A stretch of DNA of 64,000 nucleotides from Sthenelais limicola (taxonomy: Eukaryota > Annelida > Polychaeta > Phyllodocida > Sigalionidae). The stretch lies in contig OW804095.1 in NCBI GenBank assembly GCA_942159475.1, forward strand, positions 153,987,517 through 154,051,516, in the 5' to 3' direction. The translations under genes were made by a program, and so were the position numbers. The notes under the pieces are model-generated. The model worked only from the letters and a program-made list of their open reading frames with translations. It had not been told where the DNA came from and did no database searches. Below, in pieces: positions 46,114 to 55,544 of the stretch. How positions within the stretch are numbered: the first letter of the stretch is position 1; the number at the start of each line of letters is the position of its first letter.

Positions 46114-46567
46114 GATTCGCATAGCCGCCATTTTGAATCGTGATTCGCATGGAATTATGGGACTAATGGTGCAGTCTAAAATTTATAGAAAATATGCCAT
46201 GTTCAGCATGGAATATTTATCAATGCTTTAATGTCAATATCCATGTTTTATATATGTTTCCATAACACTAGTCCCCATCTTTCCCATCATGCATTTGGTT
46301 AACATAGATCATTTATACAAGCTAAGATATTGGTGAAAACATTCTTCCAAATTTCAATGTTCAATTTCAATGTTGCAAAATATGTGTATGTCATGTATCG
46401 TATTTTTATTCGAAATTCATTAGATTACATCGTTTCTGAAGAGGATGCCTGCCTCTCAAATTGAGGTCTTCCTGGTGGATCCTATGTACCAAACTAATTA
46501 CACAGCTAAAAATAGAATGCATCCTGGATACATGCGCATGCGCAGTGGCACATGCAACTCCCCTATT
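46114..46567 (-). mobile_element. M4 element, copy 2 (one end lost)
   Basis: Reads as the reverse complement of the 61393-61742 element: CATAGCCGCCATTTTGAATC, then TCATGCATTTGG, ending ATGCAACTCCCCTATT. It has extra internal sequence, and the other AATAGGGG end is missing. It includes a GCGCATGCGCA motif. Confidence 0.65.
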
Positions 46568-46583
46568 CATAGAAAGCTTAAAT

Positions 46584-46811
46584 GGGTCAGATTTTCAGCA
46601 AATTCAACTTTACCAATCTTCTAAAATAACCCAAATTTCAGACGAAAATAAAGTTCAAAATACAGTTAAACCTAACCAAACAGATTATTAGAATCAATGA
46701 AATGCCGAATATACTCGGATTTACCTAGTATTGACCAAATTGGAACACAATTTAGCAGAATTTACTCAATGTGTACAGCTGCCAATTGTACATTTTCTGA
46801 AAATCTGACCC
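46584..46811 (-). mobile_element. M2 MITE, copy 10
   Basis: Flanked by AAAT on both sides; subfamily A with a short deletion in the left TIR. Confidence 0.87.
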
Positions 46812-46977
46812 AAATACACGCATACAAGTTTTAGAACGGAAATATGCAGTAAAACACAGAGCTGAGGTTGGAGACCAATTGCTGCATGCTTCCCAATAAG
46901 CTGGCGTTAGGTTGACCACTTTACCTGTGTGCACATGTTCCCTGGCATTAGGTTGACCACTTTACCTGTGTGCACAT

Positions 46978-47216
46978 GGGTGAGATTTTCAGAAACTGTA
47001 CTATTGTCCTTCACCAATCCTCCTCTCAAATAAACCCACATTTAAGACAACAATGAGCTTCAAAGTGCAGTTTAACATAACAGAACTGCTACTTTAAATC
47101 AATGCGATACCAAATATACTCAGATATACCTGATATTCATCATTTCTCAGCCTTATTGTGGGGAATTTCCTAAATATGTAGAGCTGCCAATTATACATTT
47201 GCTGAAAATCTCACCC
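46978..47216 (-). mobile_element. M2 MITE, copy 11
   Basis: Ends GGGTGAG and CTCACCC (both carrying the same compensatory change), flanked by ACAT on both sides. Subfamily B. Confidence 0.88.
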
Positions 47217-47347
47217 ACATGCTTCCCTGAGGACATCTGATGATGAGTGTCGTCATTTAAACACCTTTAACACCTTCTTGTGTATTGTGTATTGATGACT
47301 ATACTCGCTATATTACCTGTGTAAAATACCGAGCCTGAATAATATAT

Positions 47348-47581
47348 GGGTCAGATTTTTAGAAAATGTAAATTGGCAGCTTTATATATTTAGGAAATTC
47401 TCCTAAATAAGGCTGAAAAATGAAGAATACCGGGTATATCTGAGTATATTTGGTATGGCATTGATTCAAAGTATCAGTTCTGTTATGTTAAACTGCATTT
47501 TGAAGCCAATTTCTGTCTTAAATGTGGGCTATTTGAGAGGATTGGTGAAGGCGAATTGTACATTTTCCGAAAATCTAATCC
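47348..47581 (+). mobile_element. M2 MITE, copy 12
   Basis: Left end GGGTCAG. The right end has decayed to CTAATCC and there is no clear flanking duplication. Subfamily B. Confidence 0.8.
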
Positions 47582-48064
47582 GAAATCTAAAGCTACACTC
47601 CTCACAGCGGTAAACAACTCCTCCATTTGTGTCTGACGCATCCAGAAGTCTGTTTGACCAAACTGCTGGAGGATTGTGTCCTATTGCTTTTATATATATA
47701 GGATTTTTATTCTGAACAGACAATACATTACAATCAGAAAAGAACATACCATCTGCAAGTCAAGTGACATGCAGGTCTTCCAGGCAAATCTTGCATGTTG
47801 AACATATATAATATTTAGTCAGTATTTGAAAATAAGTGTTCGGTGGTCAGTCATGATGTATGAGACTGTTCGAGATCCGTGTTTAGTTAGAGTGTCAATC
47901 ATTTTGTGACAACGGATAAAACTATAGGTTATAGTTGCTACTTGGGTTCATAAAAGTTCACAGTGATATTTCGGAGACGGTATTTGGTAAGACTGTGTTG
48001 GTCATAATAGCGGAGAATAGAGCTTTTAACAACAACCACCCTACACATCATAAACACGTAAGTA
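47582..48064. other. unique spacer upstream of the tRNA gene
   Basis: AT-rich; no gene recognised. Confidence 0.4.
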
Positions 48065-48136
48065 GGGGATGTAGCTCAGCGGTAGAGCGCTCGCTTTGCA
48101 TGTGAGAGGCCCCGGGTTCAATCCCCGGCATCTCCA
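48065..48136 (+). tRNA. tRNA-Ala (anticodon UGC)
   Basis: The 72-nt gene folds as a standard cloverleaf. The acceptor stem GGGGATG pairs with CATCTCC and has a G3-U70 wobble, the classic alanine identity element. The D arm is GCTC/GAGC, the anticodon stem is CTCGC/GTGAG with loop TTTGCAT (anticodon TGC), and the T arm is CCGGG/CCCGG with TTCAATC. The B box (GGTTCAATCCC) and A box (TAGCTCAGCGG) are intact. CCA is not encoded: only the discriminator A follows the stem. There is no intron. It appears functional, and I see no second tRNA in the window. Confidence 0.97.
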
Positions 48137-48144
48137 CACACAAC

Positions 48145-48170
48145 TTTTGGATTAGATTTTTTTTTTTTTA
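48145..48170 (+). terminator. RNA polymerase III T-run terminators
   Basis: A TTTT starts 9 nt after the tRNA-Ala gene, and a second run of about 12 T follows at about 48158-48170. This is the usual stop signal for a tRNA gene. Confidence 0.8.
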
Positions 48171-48743
48171 AAAAAAAAGGTTTTATTCAACATAATGCTG
48201 CCATCTGGGCTCATACAATTCTAAGTATGATCAATGTCGCGTCCCTTGTAGATTTTTTAGTTTTTTTCTTACATTTTCTTTCACTCATCATCAATGATTT
48301 GATATCTCAGTTGTTTATCATTTGTACAATAACGACTTGGTTCTGACTTACTGACTTCTTCACCTTACAAATTCGAGAAACAAATTTTGGACTATCTCTT
48401 ACATTATGCGAGATGTTTATTCGTCCCCTTCTAACTCACTCAAGATTTTATTCCAATCATTTTCTTTGGAGGTCCGGAGAGCTTTGGGTTAGATTTAAGA
48501 TATTTCCATTTAGAAGAGCATTACATTATGTGATGTTATTTCCAGCAGATCCAGATACAAACATGATATATAATGTAACATGTTTTTCCCATCTAGTTAA
48601 TATTATCAAAAGTAGTTCAGATAATCTTACACATGTATCCAAAGCTCAGCCACTTCAGGTGAAGCATGATTTCCACTCTTGTTTTTATCTACTGATGGTC
48701 ATCACAGAATCAACCGTGGGCTCTATCGACTGAAGGTGCATGG
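48171..48743. other. unique AT-rich spacer
   Basis: A 106-codon plus frame at 48413-48733 has no recognisable domain or splice context. Probably not a gene. Confidence 0.4.
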
Positions 48744-49045
48744 GTGGGCCCTAACGGCTGGACTTTGGGCCCTATCGTTGTTGGGCCCTAACGGCTGGAC
48801 TTTGGGCCCTATCATTGTTGGGCCCTAACGTCTGGACTTTGGGCCCTATCGTTGTTGGGCCCTAACGTCTGGACTTTGGGCCCTATCGTTGTTGGGCCCT
48901 AACGTCTGGACTTTGGGCCCTATCGTTGTTGGGCCCTAACGTCTGGACTTTGGGCCCTAACGTTGTTGGGCCCTAACGTCTGGACTTTGGGCCCTACCGT
49001 TGTTGGGCCCTAACGTCTGGACTTTGGGCCCTATCGTTGTTGGGC
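48744..49045. repeat. 37-bp tandem repeat (~8 copies)
   Basis: The unit is TTGTTGGGCCCTAACGTC plus TGGACTTTGGGCCCTATCG. Each unit carries two GGGCCC palindromes. Confidence 0.94.
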
Positions 49046-49087
49046 ATGAGGAGAATGCAGCTTTAAATCTTATTAATACGCCATATA

Positions 49088-49395
49088 TGTGATGTGTTAC
49101 CGCAAAAGTCGCAAAAAATGGTTTTCGAGATGAGATGAGATGAGATCAAACCGATTCTAATGATAGTTAACATTAGAATAAAAAAAAAAAGTTTGCAATA
49201 TTTCTTGGTCGGCAAATAAAATATACTCTATAGATGACCATCGAAACACAGTATATAGTTCATGCACTGTCATGAGATTTGGTACATATATTCACATGAC
49301 TTAGGGCGCTAGAACACCGAAAAGGACAACATTCCAATAAAAAGATATTGTAAATAAATCACTTTGGAAAATGTCATTTTTGCGAGACATAGGGC
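49088..49395 (-). mobile_element. M1 element, copy 8 (truncated)
   Basis: Starts TGTGATGTGTTACCG after a TA. The interior carries deletions, and the far end stops at TTTTGCGAGACATAG without the terminal inverted repeat. Confidence 0.72.
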
Positions 49396-49626
49396 GGAGA
49401 TAGCATCTACCAGTTGTGATAAGAGAACATATCCATAAGTTATTTATTCAATAACGTGTAGAACAACCCTTTCACACGATGACCTTCTGTACATAACATC
49501 CTGGCCGGGGTTACATCAATATCAGACCGGAAGTCTCTAACGCATGCGCACTGCATCGCTAGGGCAGAGTTGGCATATTCTCTTTACGTTGTGCAGTCCA
49601 GAGAACATACTCTGAGGACTTTGTTT
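49396..49626. other. short unique stretch
   Basis: Contains GACCGGAAGTC and CGCATGCGCAC motifs near 49525-49550 (ETS- and NRF1-like). No exon identified. Confidence 0.35.
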
Positions 49627-49671
49627 ATTATTGCCATTCTTTACAGGGCACTATAACATTTAATAATACAT
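49627..49671 (-). mobile_element. retroposon 3' tail fragment
   Basis: On the minus strand, GCCCTGTAAAGAATGGCAAT followed by AATAAACAA resembles a non-LTR retroposon end. The same sequence is the unit of the 60-bp repeat at 50022-50272. Confidence 0.5.
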
Positions 49672-50015
49672 ATGTTGGGACGGGGGTTGACGAGGAGTAA
49701 TAGAAGAAGTTCAACAAGGAGTTTGGTCGAAACCAAGCAAAGCTGGGTTTTAATATGCCATAAATAGATACAGTAAAGCAAAAAATTATCTGTTCCTGCA
49801 CGTCTGTGCGTGGCGATGCTGCAATTGAAAGTGAGTGAACAAGAACGTTTCAGGTGAACCGAGATGCAGCAATGGTTCTGATTGGTTAAGAGAACAATGG
49901 GCGCATCATAATAAACTGGATGATGGCCTGTGATTGGTTGAATAAATGTGGGCGTGGCCCAGAAGGAAAGTAACCGCCCTTGGTCCCAAATATGGGCATC
50001 GACCCGTCGATTATA
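49672..50015 (-). mobile_element. possible inserted LTR-like segment
   Basis: This ~345-bp segment separates two copies of the retroposon-tail sequence. On the minus strand it ends CCCCGTCCCAACA and contains two ATTGG/CCAAT boxes and a TATTTATGGCATATTAAA element, features common in solo LTRs. The other end and a target duplication are not clear, so the assignment is tentative. Confidence 0.25.
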
Positions 50016-50021
50016 TATACA

Positions 50022-50272
50022 ATAGAATAGATTATTATTGTCACTCTTTACAGGGCGATATAACATTTAATAATACATACAATAGAATAGATTATTATTG
50101 TCATTCTTTACAGGGCGATATAACATTTAATAATACATACAATAGAATAGATTATTATTGTCATTATTTACAGGGTGATATAACATTTAATAATACATAC
50201 AATAGAATAGATTATTATTGTCATTCTTTACAGGGCGATATAACATTAAATAATACATACAATAGAATAGAT
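50022..50272. repeat. 60-bp tandem repeat of a retroposon tail (~4 copies)
   Basis: The unit is AATAGAATAGATTATTATTG then TCATTCTTTACAGGGCGATA then TAACATTTAATAATACATAC, exactly 60 bp. Its reverse complement ends in TAATAATCTATTCTATT and matches the tail at 49627-49671. Confidence 0.88.
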
Positions 50273-50342
50273 GATATATCATTAAAGGAGATAGAGGTAA
50301 GGATACATGCGGGATGATGTATCTTCAATCAGAATATGTATA

Positions 50343-50754
50343 TGTGACATGTTGCAGGGAAATGAGTCATAAGTCGCAAAAAATAGATTTTTAGATATCA
50401 TTATTATTTGAAGATATGAGATCAAGCCAATTCCAATGATAGTAAACAGTCTAATAATCTAATAAGTATTTCTAGATTTTAAGTTTAATATTTTCGTTTT
50501 TGAAAAAAAAAGTTTCCAATATTATCTTGGGGTCAATAAACAATAAAGTGACTTAATGTAGTCCATATGGGGACCTTTAAAATGATAGAATATACTACAT
50601 AGATTGTCCTGATATTTGATACATCGATTGATATAGCTATAAGTGATGAACCCTACAAAAATCAGAACATTCCAATAATGTGATCTCGTAAAAAAAACAC
50701 TTTGAAAAATATCAATTTTGCGATTTATGACTCATTTTCCTGAAACACGTCACA
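50343..50754 (-). mobile_element. M1 TIR element, copy 9
   Basis: Ends TGTGACATGTTGCAGG and CACGTCACA, flanked by TA on both sides (412 bp). Same subfamily as 9649-10059. Confidence 0.85.
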
Positions 50755-50846
50755 TATGATCCTGATGAAAAGCTAAAGAGAATTAAGTTATATCACATTA
50801 TATGACCAAGAAACACACAAATGATAAGACAGTTACAGTAATATGT

Positions 50847-50918
50847 GGGTCAGACATTCAGAGAATGTACAATTCAACTTCGCCAATCCTCTCAAATAAT
50901 GCACATTTCAGACGACTG
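50847..50918 (-). mobile_element. M2 MITE fragment, copy 13
   Basis: GGGTCAGACATTCAGAG to ACATTTCAGACGA matches one end of M2. The rest is missing. Confidence 0.7.
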
Positions 50919-50962
50919 CTGTGTCTGACTATTGAATAATGCTACTGCTAGTACTTCTTATA

Positions 50963-51716
50963 TGTGATCCGTCTTAGGAAAATATGTCATAAGTCGCAAA
51001 ATATGGATTTTGAGATATCATCATATTTGAAAAGAGGAGATCAAGCCGATTCTAATGATAGTAAACACTAGGGTACATAAAATGTATTTCTATATTTTAA
51101 GTTTGATATTTTTATTTTTGAAAAAAAAAGAGATTTGCAGTGTTCATGGATGGGTAATTACCAGTAAAGTAATAGAATATACTCCATACGAAGGCCATCA
51201 AAACGCAAGGATATATTTAATACAATGTCCCGAAATTTGTTACATGGATTCATGTGACTACAAGGGATAGACCTTCCAAAATTCAAAACATTTTGATAAA
51301 GAGATCCTGTGAAAAAATCACTTTGAAAAATCACTGTGAAGAAATGATATTTTCCAAAGTGATTTATTCACAAGTTCTTGTTGTTGAAAATCTCTCATTC
51401 TTGGACGGTTAGGTGCTGTTAGTAGCATGAATAGATATCCCAACTTTCAAGACTGTGGATTGAATATATCTTTGCGTTTCAAAGATTATCCTATGGAGTA
51501 TAATATTGAGTTACTTTACTGCTAATTGTCCGCCCAGAAATATTGCTAACTTTTTTGCAAACATTAAAATATCAAACATAAAATAAAGAAACACTTCTTA
51601 GGTGTCCTTCATCTTTGCCATCATTAGAATTGGCTTGATCTCATCTTTTCTAATATGATGATATCTCAGAATTCATTTTTTGTGACTTGTGACTCAATTC
51701 TTTATAACACATCACA
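50963..51716. mobile_element. inverted M1 dimer (copies 10 and 11)
   Basis: A reversed M1 (50963 to about 51330, starting TGTGATCCGTC after TA) is fused at its inner end to a forward M1 (about 51335-51716, ending CACATCACA). Both inner terminal repeats are missing. The left half is almost identical to the copy at 10452-10861, the right half is more diverged, so the two halves have different ages. Confidence 0.8.
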
Positions 51717-51730
51717 TTTATATAGTATAT

Positions 51731-51943
51731 GGGTAAGATTTTCAGAGAATGTACAATTCGCCTTCACCAATCCTCTCAAATAACCCTCAAAATGCAGTTT
51801 AACATAACAGAACTGATACTTTAAATCAATGCGATACCAAATATACTCAGATATACCCGATATTCTTCATTTTTCAGCCTAATTTAGGAGAATTTCCTAA
51901 ATGTGTAGAGCTGCCAATTGAACATTTTCTGAAAATCTGTCCC
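51731..51943 (-). mobile_element. M2 MITE, copy 14
   Basis: GGGTAAG...CTGTCCC, flanked by ATAT on both sides; subfamily B with an internal deletion. Confidence 0.86.
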
Positions 51944-52372
51944 ATATAATTATACAATAAGTCCAAGCCGTGGAGCATCTATTGCTGTATAGATATACAC
52001 AGTATGGCCAGTAATTGCGCCTGATTACTGCTAGATTATACACATTACACGCTGCTGTACCAGGATATATATAGACAGATGGTATCACACTCGTGCTATT
52101 TATGCTAATAATCACCCACCAGCCCCTCACCGCCCCCCCCCCATTCCACCCTTCTGCACTGAGTAAAAATATACGCTCTTTATGCAATCGTGTATAATAT
52201 CATTATTGATTTGGTTTATTATATCGACTATGCTATAATACAGTTGGTGGGGCGTTTGTCATGATATTCAAATGCTTCCACGCACTAAACCATCACAATG
52301 ACAATTCATCAATGCCTTGATCACTTATTCTTATTGTAATATTCTTATAATATTTATCGTTAAGTTGCATGT
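51944..52372. other. unique spacer
   Basis: AT-rich with one C run. A 96-codon minus frame (51897-52187) starts inside repeat sequence and is not convincing. Confidence 0.4.
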
Positions 52373-52606
52373 GGGTAAGATTTTCAGAAAATGTACAATT
52401 GGCAGTTCTACACATTTAGTAGATTCTGCTAAATTAGGCTGAAATTTGGTCAATACTTGGTAAATTCGAGAATATTCGGCATTGCATTGATTCTAGCAAT
52501 CTGTTTGGTTAGGTTGAACTGTATTTTGAACTTTATTTTCGTCTGAAATTTAGGTTATTTGAGAGATTGGCGAAGTTGAATTGTACATTTTCTGAAAATC
52601 TGACCC
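52373..52606 (+). mobile_element. M2 MITE, copy 15
   Basis: GGGTAAG...CTGACCC, with ATGT on both sides; subfamily A. Confidence 0.88.
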
Positions 52607-52714
52607 ATGTAGTCATGGAAGAACTTATCACAATTTGTGATGATGTAATACTGGGAATAATGTGCTTCACATCTAAATAAAACCATTTAAATACAAATAC
52701 TTCTGATTGTGTAT

Positions 52715-52949
52715 GGGTCAGATTTTCAGAAAATGTACAACTGGCAGCTGTACGCGTTGAGTAAATTCTGCTAAATTAGGCTGCAATTTGGTCAATATTA
52801 AGTAAATTCAAGTGTATTCGGCATTGCATTGATTCTAGCAATCTGTTTGGTTAGGTTGAACTGTATTTTGAACTTTATTTTCGTCTGAAATTTGGGTTAT
52901 TTGAGATTATTGGGGAAGGTGAATTGTACATTGTCTGAAAATCTGACCC
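52715..52949 (+). mobile_element. M2 MITE, copy 16
   Basis: GGGTCAG...CTGACCC, with GTAT on both sides; subfamily A, close to copy 15. Confidence 0.88.
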
Positions 52950-53339
52950 GTATAGAAGTTGTGCAGTACATGCGACACAATGTAAATACAACACACGGTA
53001 ATACATGGTTAGAGATACAGGCGGGTAAAGGTATAATTAACTCAGTCTATTTAACCATTAACTACTGTATTTCTGGTTCAAAAGAACTGCTAATGTTACG
53101 TCTAATAATGATATTATATTAGTCTTTATTTCGGCTTTTGTTGATAAATAATAATAATTATATACTCTATAATATATATTTGAGCCTATATGTAACTATG
53201 AGATAAACTTCATTCTGCTGGTATGAATGTATGATATAGGCTGTTTATGCATGTCCAGATTCTGACATAGCATGATCTCATCACGGGAGTGACGTAATCT
53301 GTATGTGATGACGTCATACCAGATTGAATGATGTCGGGG
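52950..53339. other. unique spacer
   Basis: AT-rich, with TGACGTCA near 53309. No gene. Confidence 0.4.
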
Positions 53340-53470
53340 TGGTAGGGGGTGAGAGGGGGTGGAAGGGGTTTGGAGGGGTTTGGAGGGGGTTTGGAGGGGA
53401 TGGGAGGAGTTGGAGGGGGTGCGGAGAGGGGCAGATGGGGGTGGGAGGGGGTTGGAGGGGGTAGGGGGAG
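53340..53470. repeat. G-rich TTGGAGGGG repeat
   Basis: Irregular repeats of GGGGTTTGGAGGGG. A potential G-quadruplex tract on plus. Confidence 0.85.
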
Positions 53471-53489
53471 AAGTACTCAGTATATAATG

Positions 53490-53575
53490 TACACTTGGCC
53501 ACAACTTCAGCTTCACCAATCCTCTCAAATAACCCAGAATTAAGAAAGAAATGAGGTTCAGAATAAAGTTCTTAT
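53490..53575 (-). mobile_element. M2 fragment next to the G-rich repeat
   Basis: CTTCACCAATCCTCTCAAAT and ATTAAGAAAGAAATGAG match one half of a subfamily B M2. The other half is replaced by other sequence. Confidence 0.6.
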
Positions 53576-53880
53576 ACCAAGTCACAATGGAGTAGTGGAG
53601 GGGGTTCGGTGGACTGGGTGTTGGTTTTGAGTGTCGAGACCAAAGGTTGGGTCTTCGTTCTCTATCATTATAGACAGGAACAAAAAGGAGACTGGGGTCC
53701 AACATGTAACTCTCATTTATGTTTTTGTGAAATCAAGGAATCGTTGGGCTTCTTTGAGTTATGAAAATCATTCATTTATTGAGTGAAATTACAACAAAAA
53801 AGAAGCCTGGGGTCAGAGATGTAACTCTCACATATGAACTTGCTTTTATTGAGTGAAAGTAGCTTCTTAAGGTGGTCTTC
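53576..53880. other. unique stretch with a short duplication
   Basis: ATGTAACTCTCA... and GGGGTC(C/A)...ATGT occur twice (near 53700 and 53815), each beside AAAAAGAAG/AAAAGGAG and a TTATTGAGTGAAA segment: a diverged ~110-bp direct repeat. No gene. Confidence 0.4.
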
Positions 53881-54062
53881 ACTGGCTGCGGTAAGCTCTG
53901 CGGTAAGCCTTGCAATGGTGCTGTGATGGTGAGGAGTGGTGAGGTCCTGCCTACATGGTCCATTGGCCATGTAGGCAGGACCTTGCCACTCGTCATTCCT
54001 CTAAACCTACAGAACCAGCACAAACCATCGCAAACCTTGCTTCAGAGCTTACCGCAGCCAGT
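53881..54062. repeat. ~90-bp-arm foldback
   Basis: CTGGCTGCGGTAAGCTCTG at 53882 is inverted at the far end (CAGAGCTTACCGCAGCCAG). The centre is a near-perfect hairpin, AGGTCCTGCCTACATGG with an 8-nt loop and its complement. The arms between are diverged. Confidence 0.82.
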
Positions 54063-54329
54063 AAATATTGTTATTAGTTTATCACCTTGAACAACATCTA
54101 GATTTGTTAAGTTTGAATATAACACTTGTTAAGATTGTGTTATGTAACATAACGTAACATAACATTGTGTAACCTCATTATATTTATATTAATTATTAAT
54201 TATCACCCATTTATTATATTACCTCATTACTAAAATCGCTAACATAAATTTAGTTTTGGTAAATATTGTCAGTTTCCAAGTAGCAAAGAGTCATATCATA
54301 GTCAGTCGAGATCATCCTAATGATTTAGA
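54063..54329. other. AT-rich spacer
   Basis: GTAACATAACGTAACATAAC is a small local repeat near 54143. No gene. Confidence 0.4.
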
Positions 54330-54414
54330 ATAGAATAGAATAAGTTTATATTTGTCCAAATGATACAGGAGATGTAGACAAACAGGTCGACAGGCCTCTG
54401 GGAAAGTCCCAGCT
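54330..54414 (-). mobile_element. retroposon tail fragment
   Basis: On minus: GTTTGTCTACATCTCCTG, then TTGGACAAATATAAACTTAT with TTCTA repeats at the end. It resembles the 3' end of a truncated non-LTR element. Confidence 0.45.
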
Positions 54415-54475
54415 CTTCAATTCAATTCAATTCAAGACTTCTTTATTGCAACAGATGTTTTTACAATAATATGGT
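54415..54475 (-). mobile_element. second retroposon tail fragment
   Basis: On minus: TGCAATAAAGAAGTCTTG followed by AATTG repeats. Same type as the tail at 43966-44060. Confidence 0.55.
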
Positions 54476-55058
54476 CCAACATTCTAAATAAACAGGTTAC
54501 TAGATAGGTCTTCCGTTGTGTGCCTGATTCTTGTTTGAACTTTAATTATGTTAATGGTTACTAAGGTTTTCTAAGACTAGTGTATAATTAGATAGTAAAT
54601 GAGAAGGTAAATGAGAGGTACAACAGTTTCTGGTGTTAGTTGACGGGTACATGGTGTATTATTTACAATAACAATATATATGTATAAACTCGGGTTTATA
54701 GTAGAGTATACTTTAACCGGAATCAGTAACTTTCCAAAACTTTTAGAAACTTTCCTGGATTTACAATAGTAACATATTTATAACAGGGTTTTCAATAACG
54801 GTAAACCTTAACTGGTTCAATAGCAGTATTAATATCAACAGTTGTGGAGAAACAGCACAGGTAATGAGATGTCTAGGGCATGGTTAGGCACTAAATCAAG
54901 TTACCTTTCCATACCCAGAGGTATCTCGTTTCAAGTAGAGGGGGAGGCCGTTACCTTTACTTATAGGATAGTTTTCTATGTTTTCTATAGTTTATGGTTC
55001 CATATTGTTGGTGATGTATGCTCCAACAATGTTCTGACTCTGACATATTTGACTAAAT
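54476..55058. other. unique spacer
   Basis: AT-rich. An 87-codon plus frame (54842-55105) runs into an M2 copy and is not convincing. Confidence 0.4.
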
Positions 55059-55293
55059 GGGTCAGACTTTCAGAAAATGTACAATTGGCAGCTCTACTTA
55101 TTTAGGAAATTCTGCTAAATTAGGCTGAAGAATGAAGAATACCGGGTATATCTGAATATAGTTGGTGTCGCATTGATTTAAAGTATCAGTTCTGTTATGT
55201 TAAACTGCATTCTCAAGCTCACTTTTGTCTTAAATGTGGGTTATTTCAGAGGATTGGCGAGGTTGAATTGTACATATTCGGAAATTCTGACCC
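55059..55293 (+). mobile_element. M2 MITE, copy 17
   Basis: GGGTCAG...CTGACCC, with AAAT on both sides; subfamily B. Confidence 0.88.
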
Positions 55294-55390
55294 AAATACT
55301 ATCCACATTATTCCTATCACTGCTACCTGTGCACACACACACCAAACATTCCACTTTATTTATACTTCATGACTTTTTGTCTACTTGCAG

Positions 55391-55544
55391 ATCCACTCCA
55401 CACGTGACCACACACCTCACTGTCAGGGCGTCTACCAGTTTACACACTCCTCCAGGTGATCCTATACACCCCCGTGACACCCCCACCCCCACACCCCAGG
55501 GTGGTTTATATACCAACCCCTTTACCTCCAGGGCGCCTCTGTAA
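55391..55544 (+). CDS. possible terminal exon, unknown protein
   Basis: A good splice acceptor (CTTTTTGTCTACTTGCAG, ending 55390) precedes an open frame that ends in TAA at 55542. The ~50 residues are threonine/proline-rich (for example THLTVRASTSLHTPPGDP) and end TNPFTSRAPL. The longer frame from 55197 starts inside an M2 element and should be ignored. No upstream partner exon is identified, so it may be chance. Confidence 0.2.

Noticed and set aside
49641..50066. 141-codon minus-strand frame
   Set aside because: It runs across the LTR-like segment and retroposon tails; no domain is recognised.
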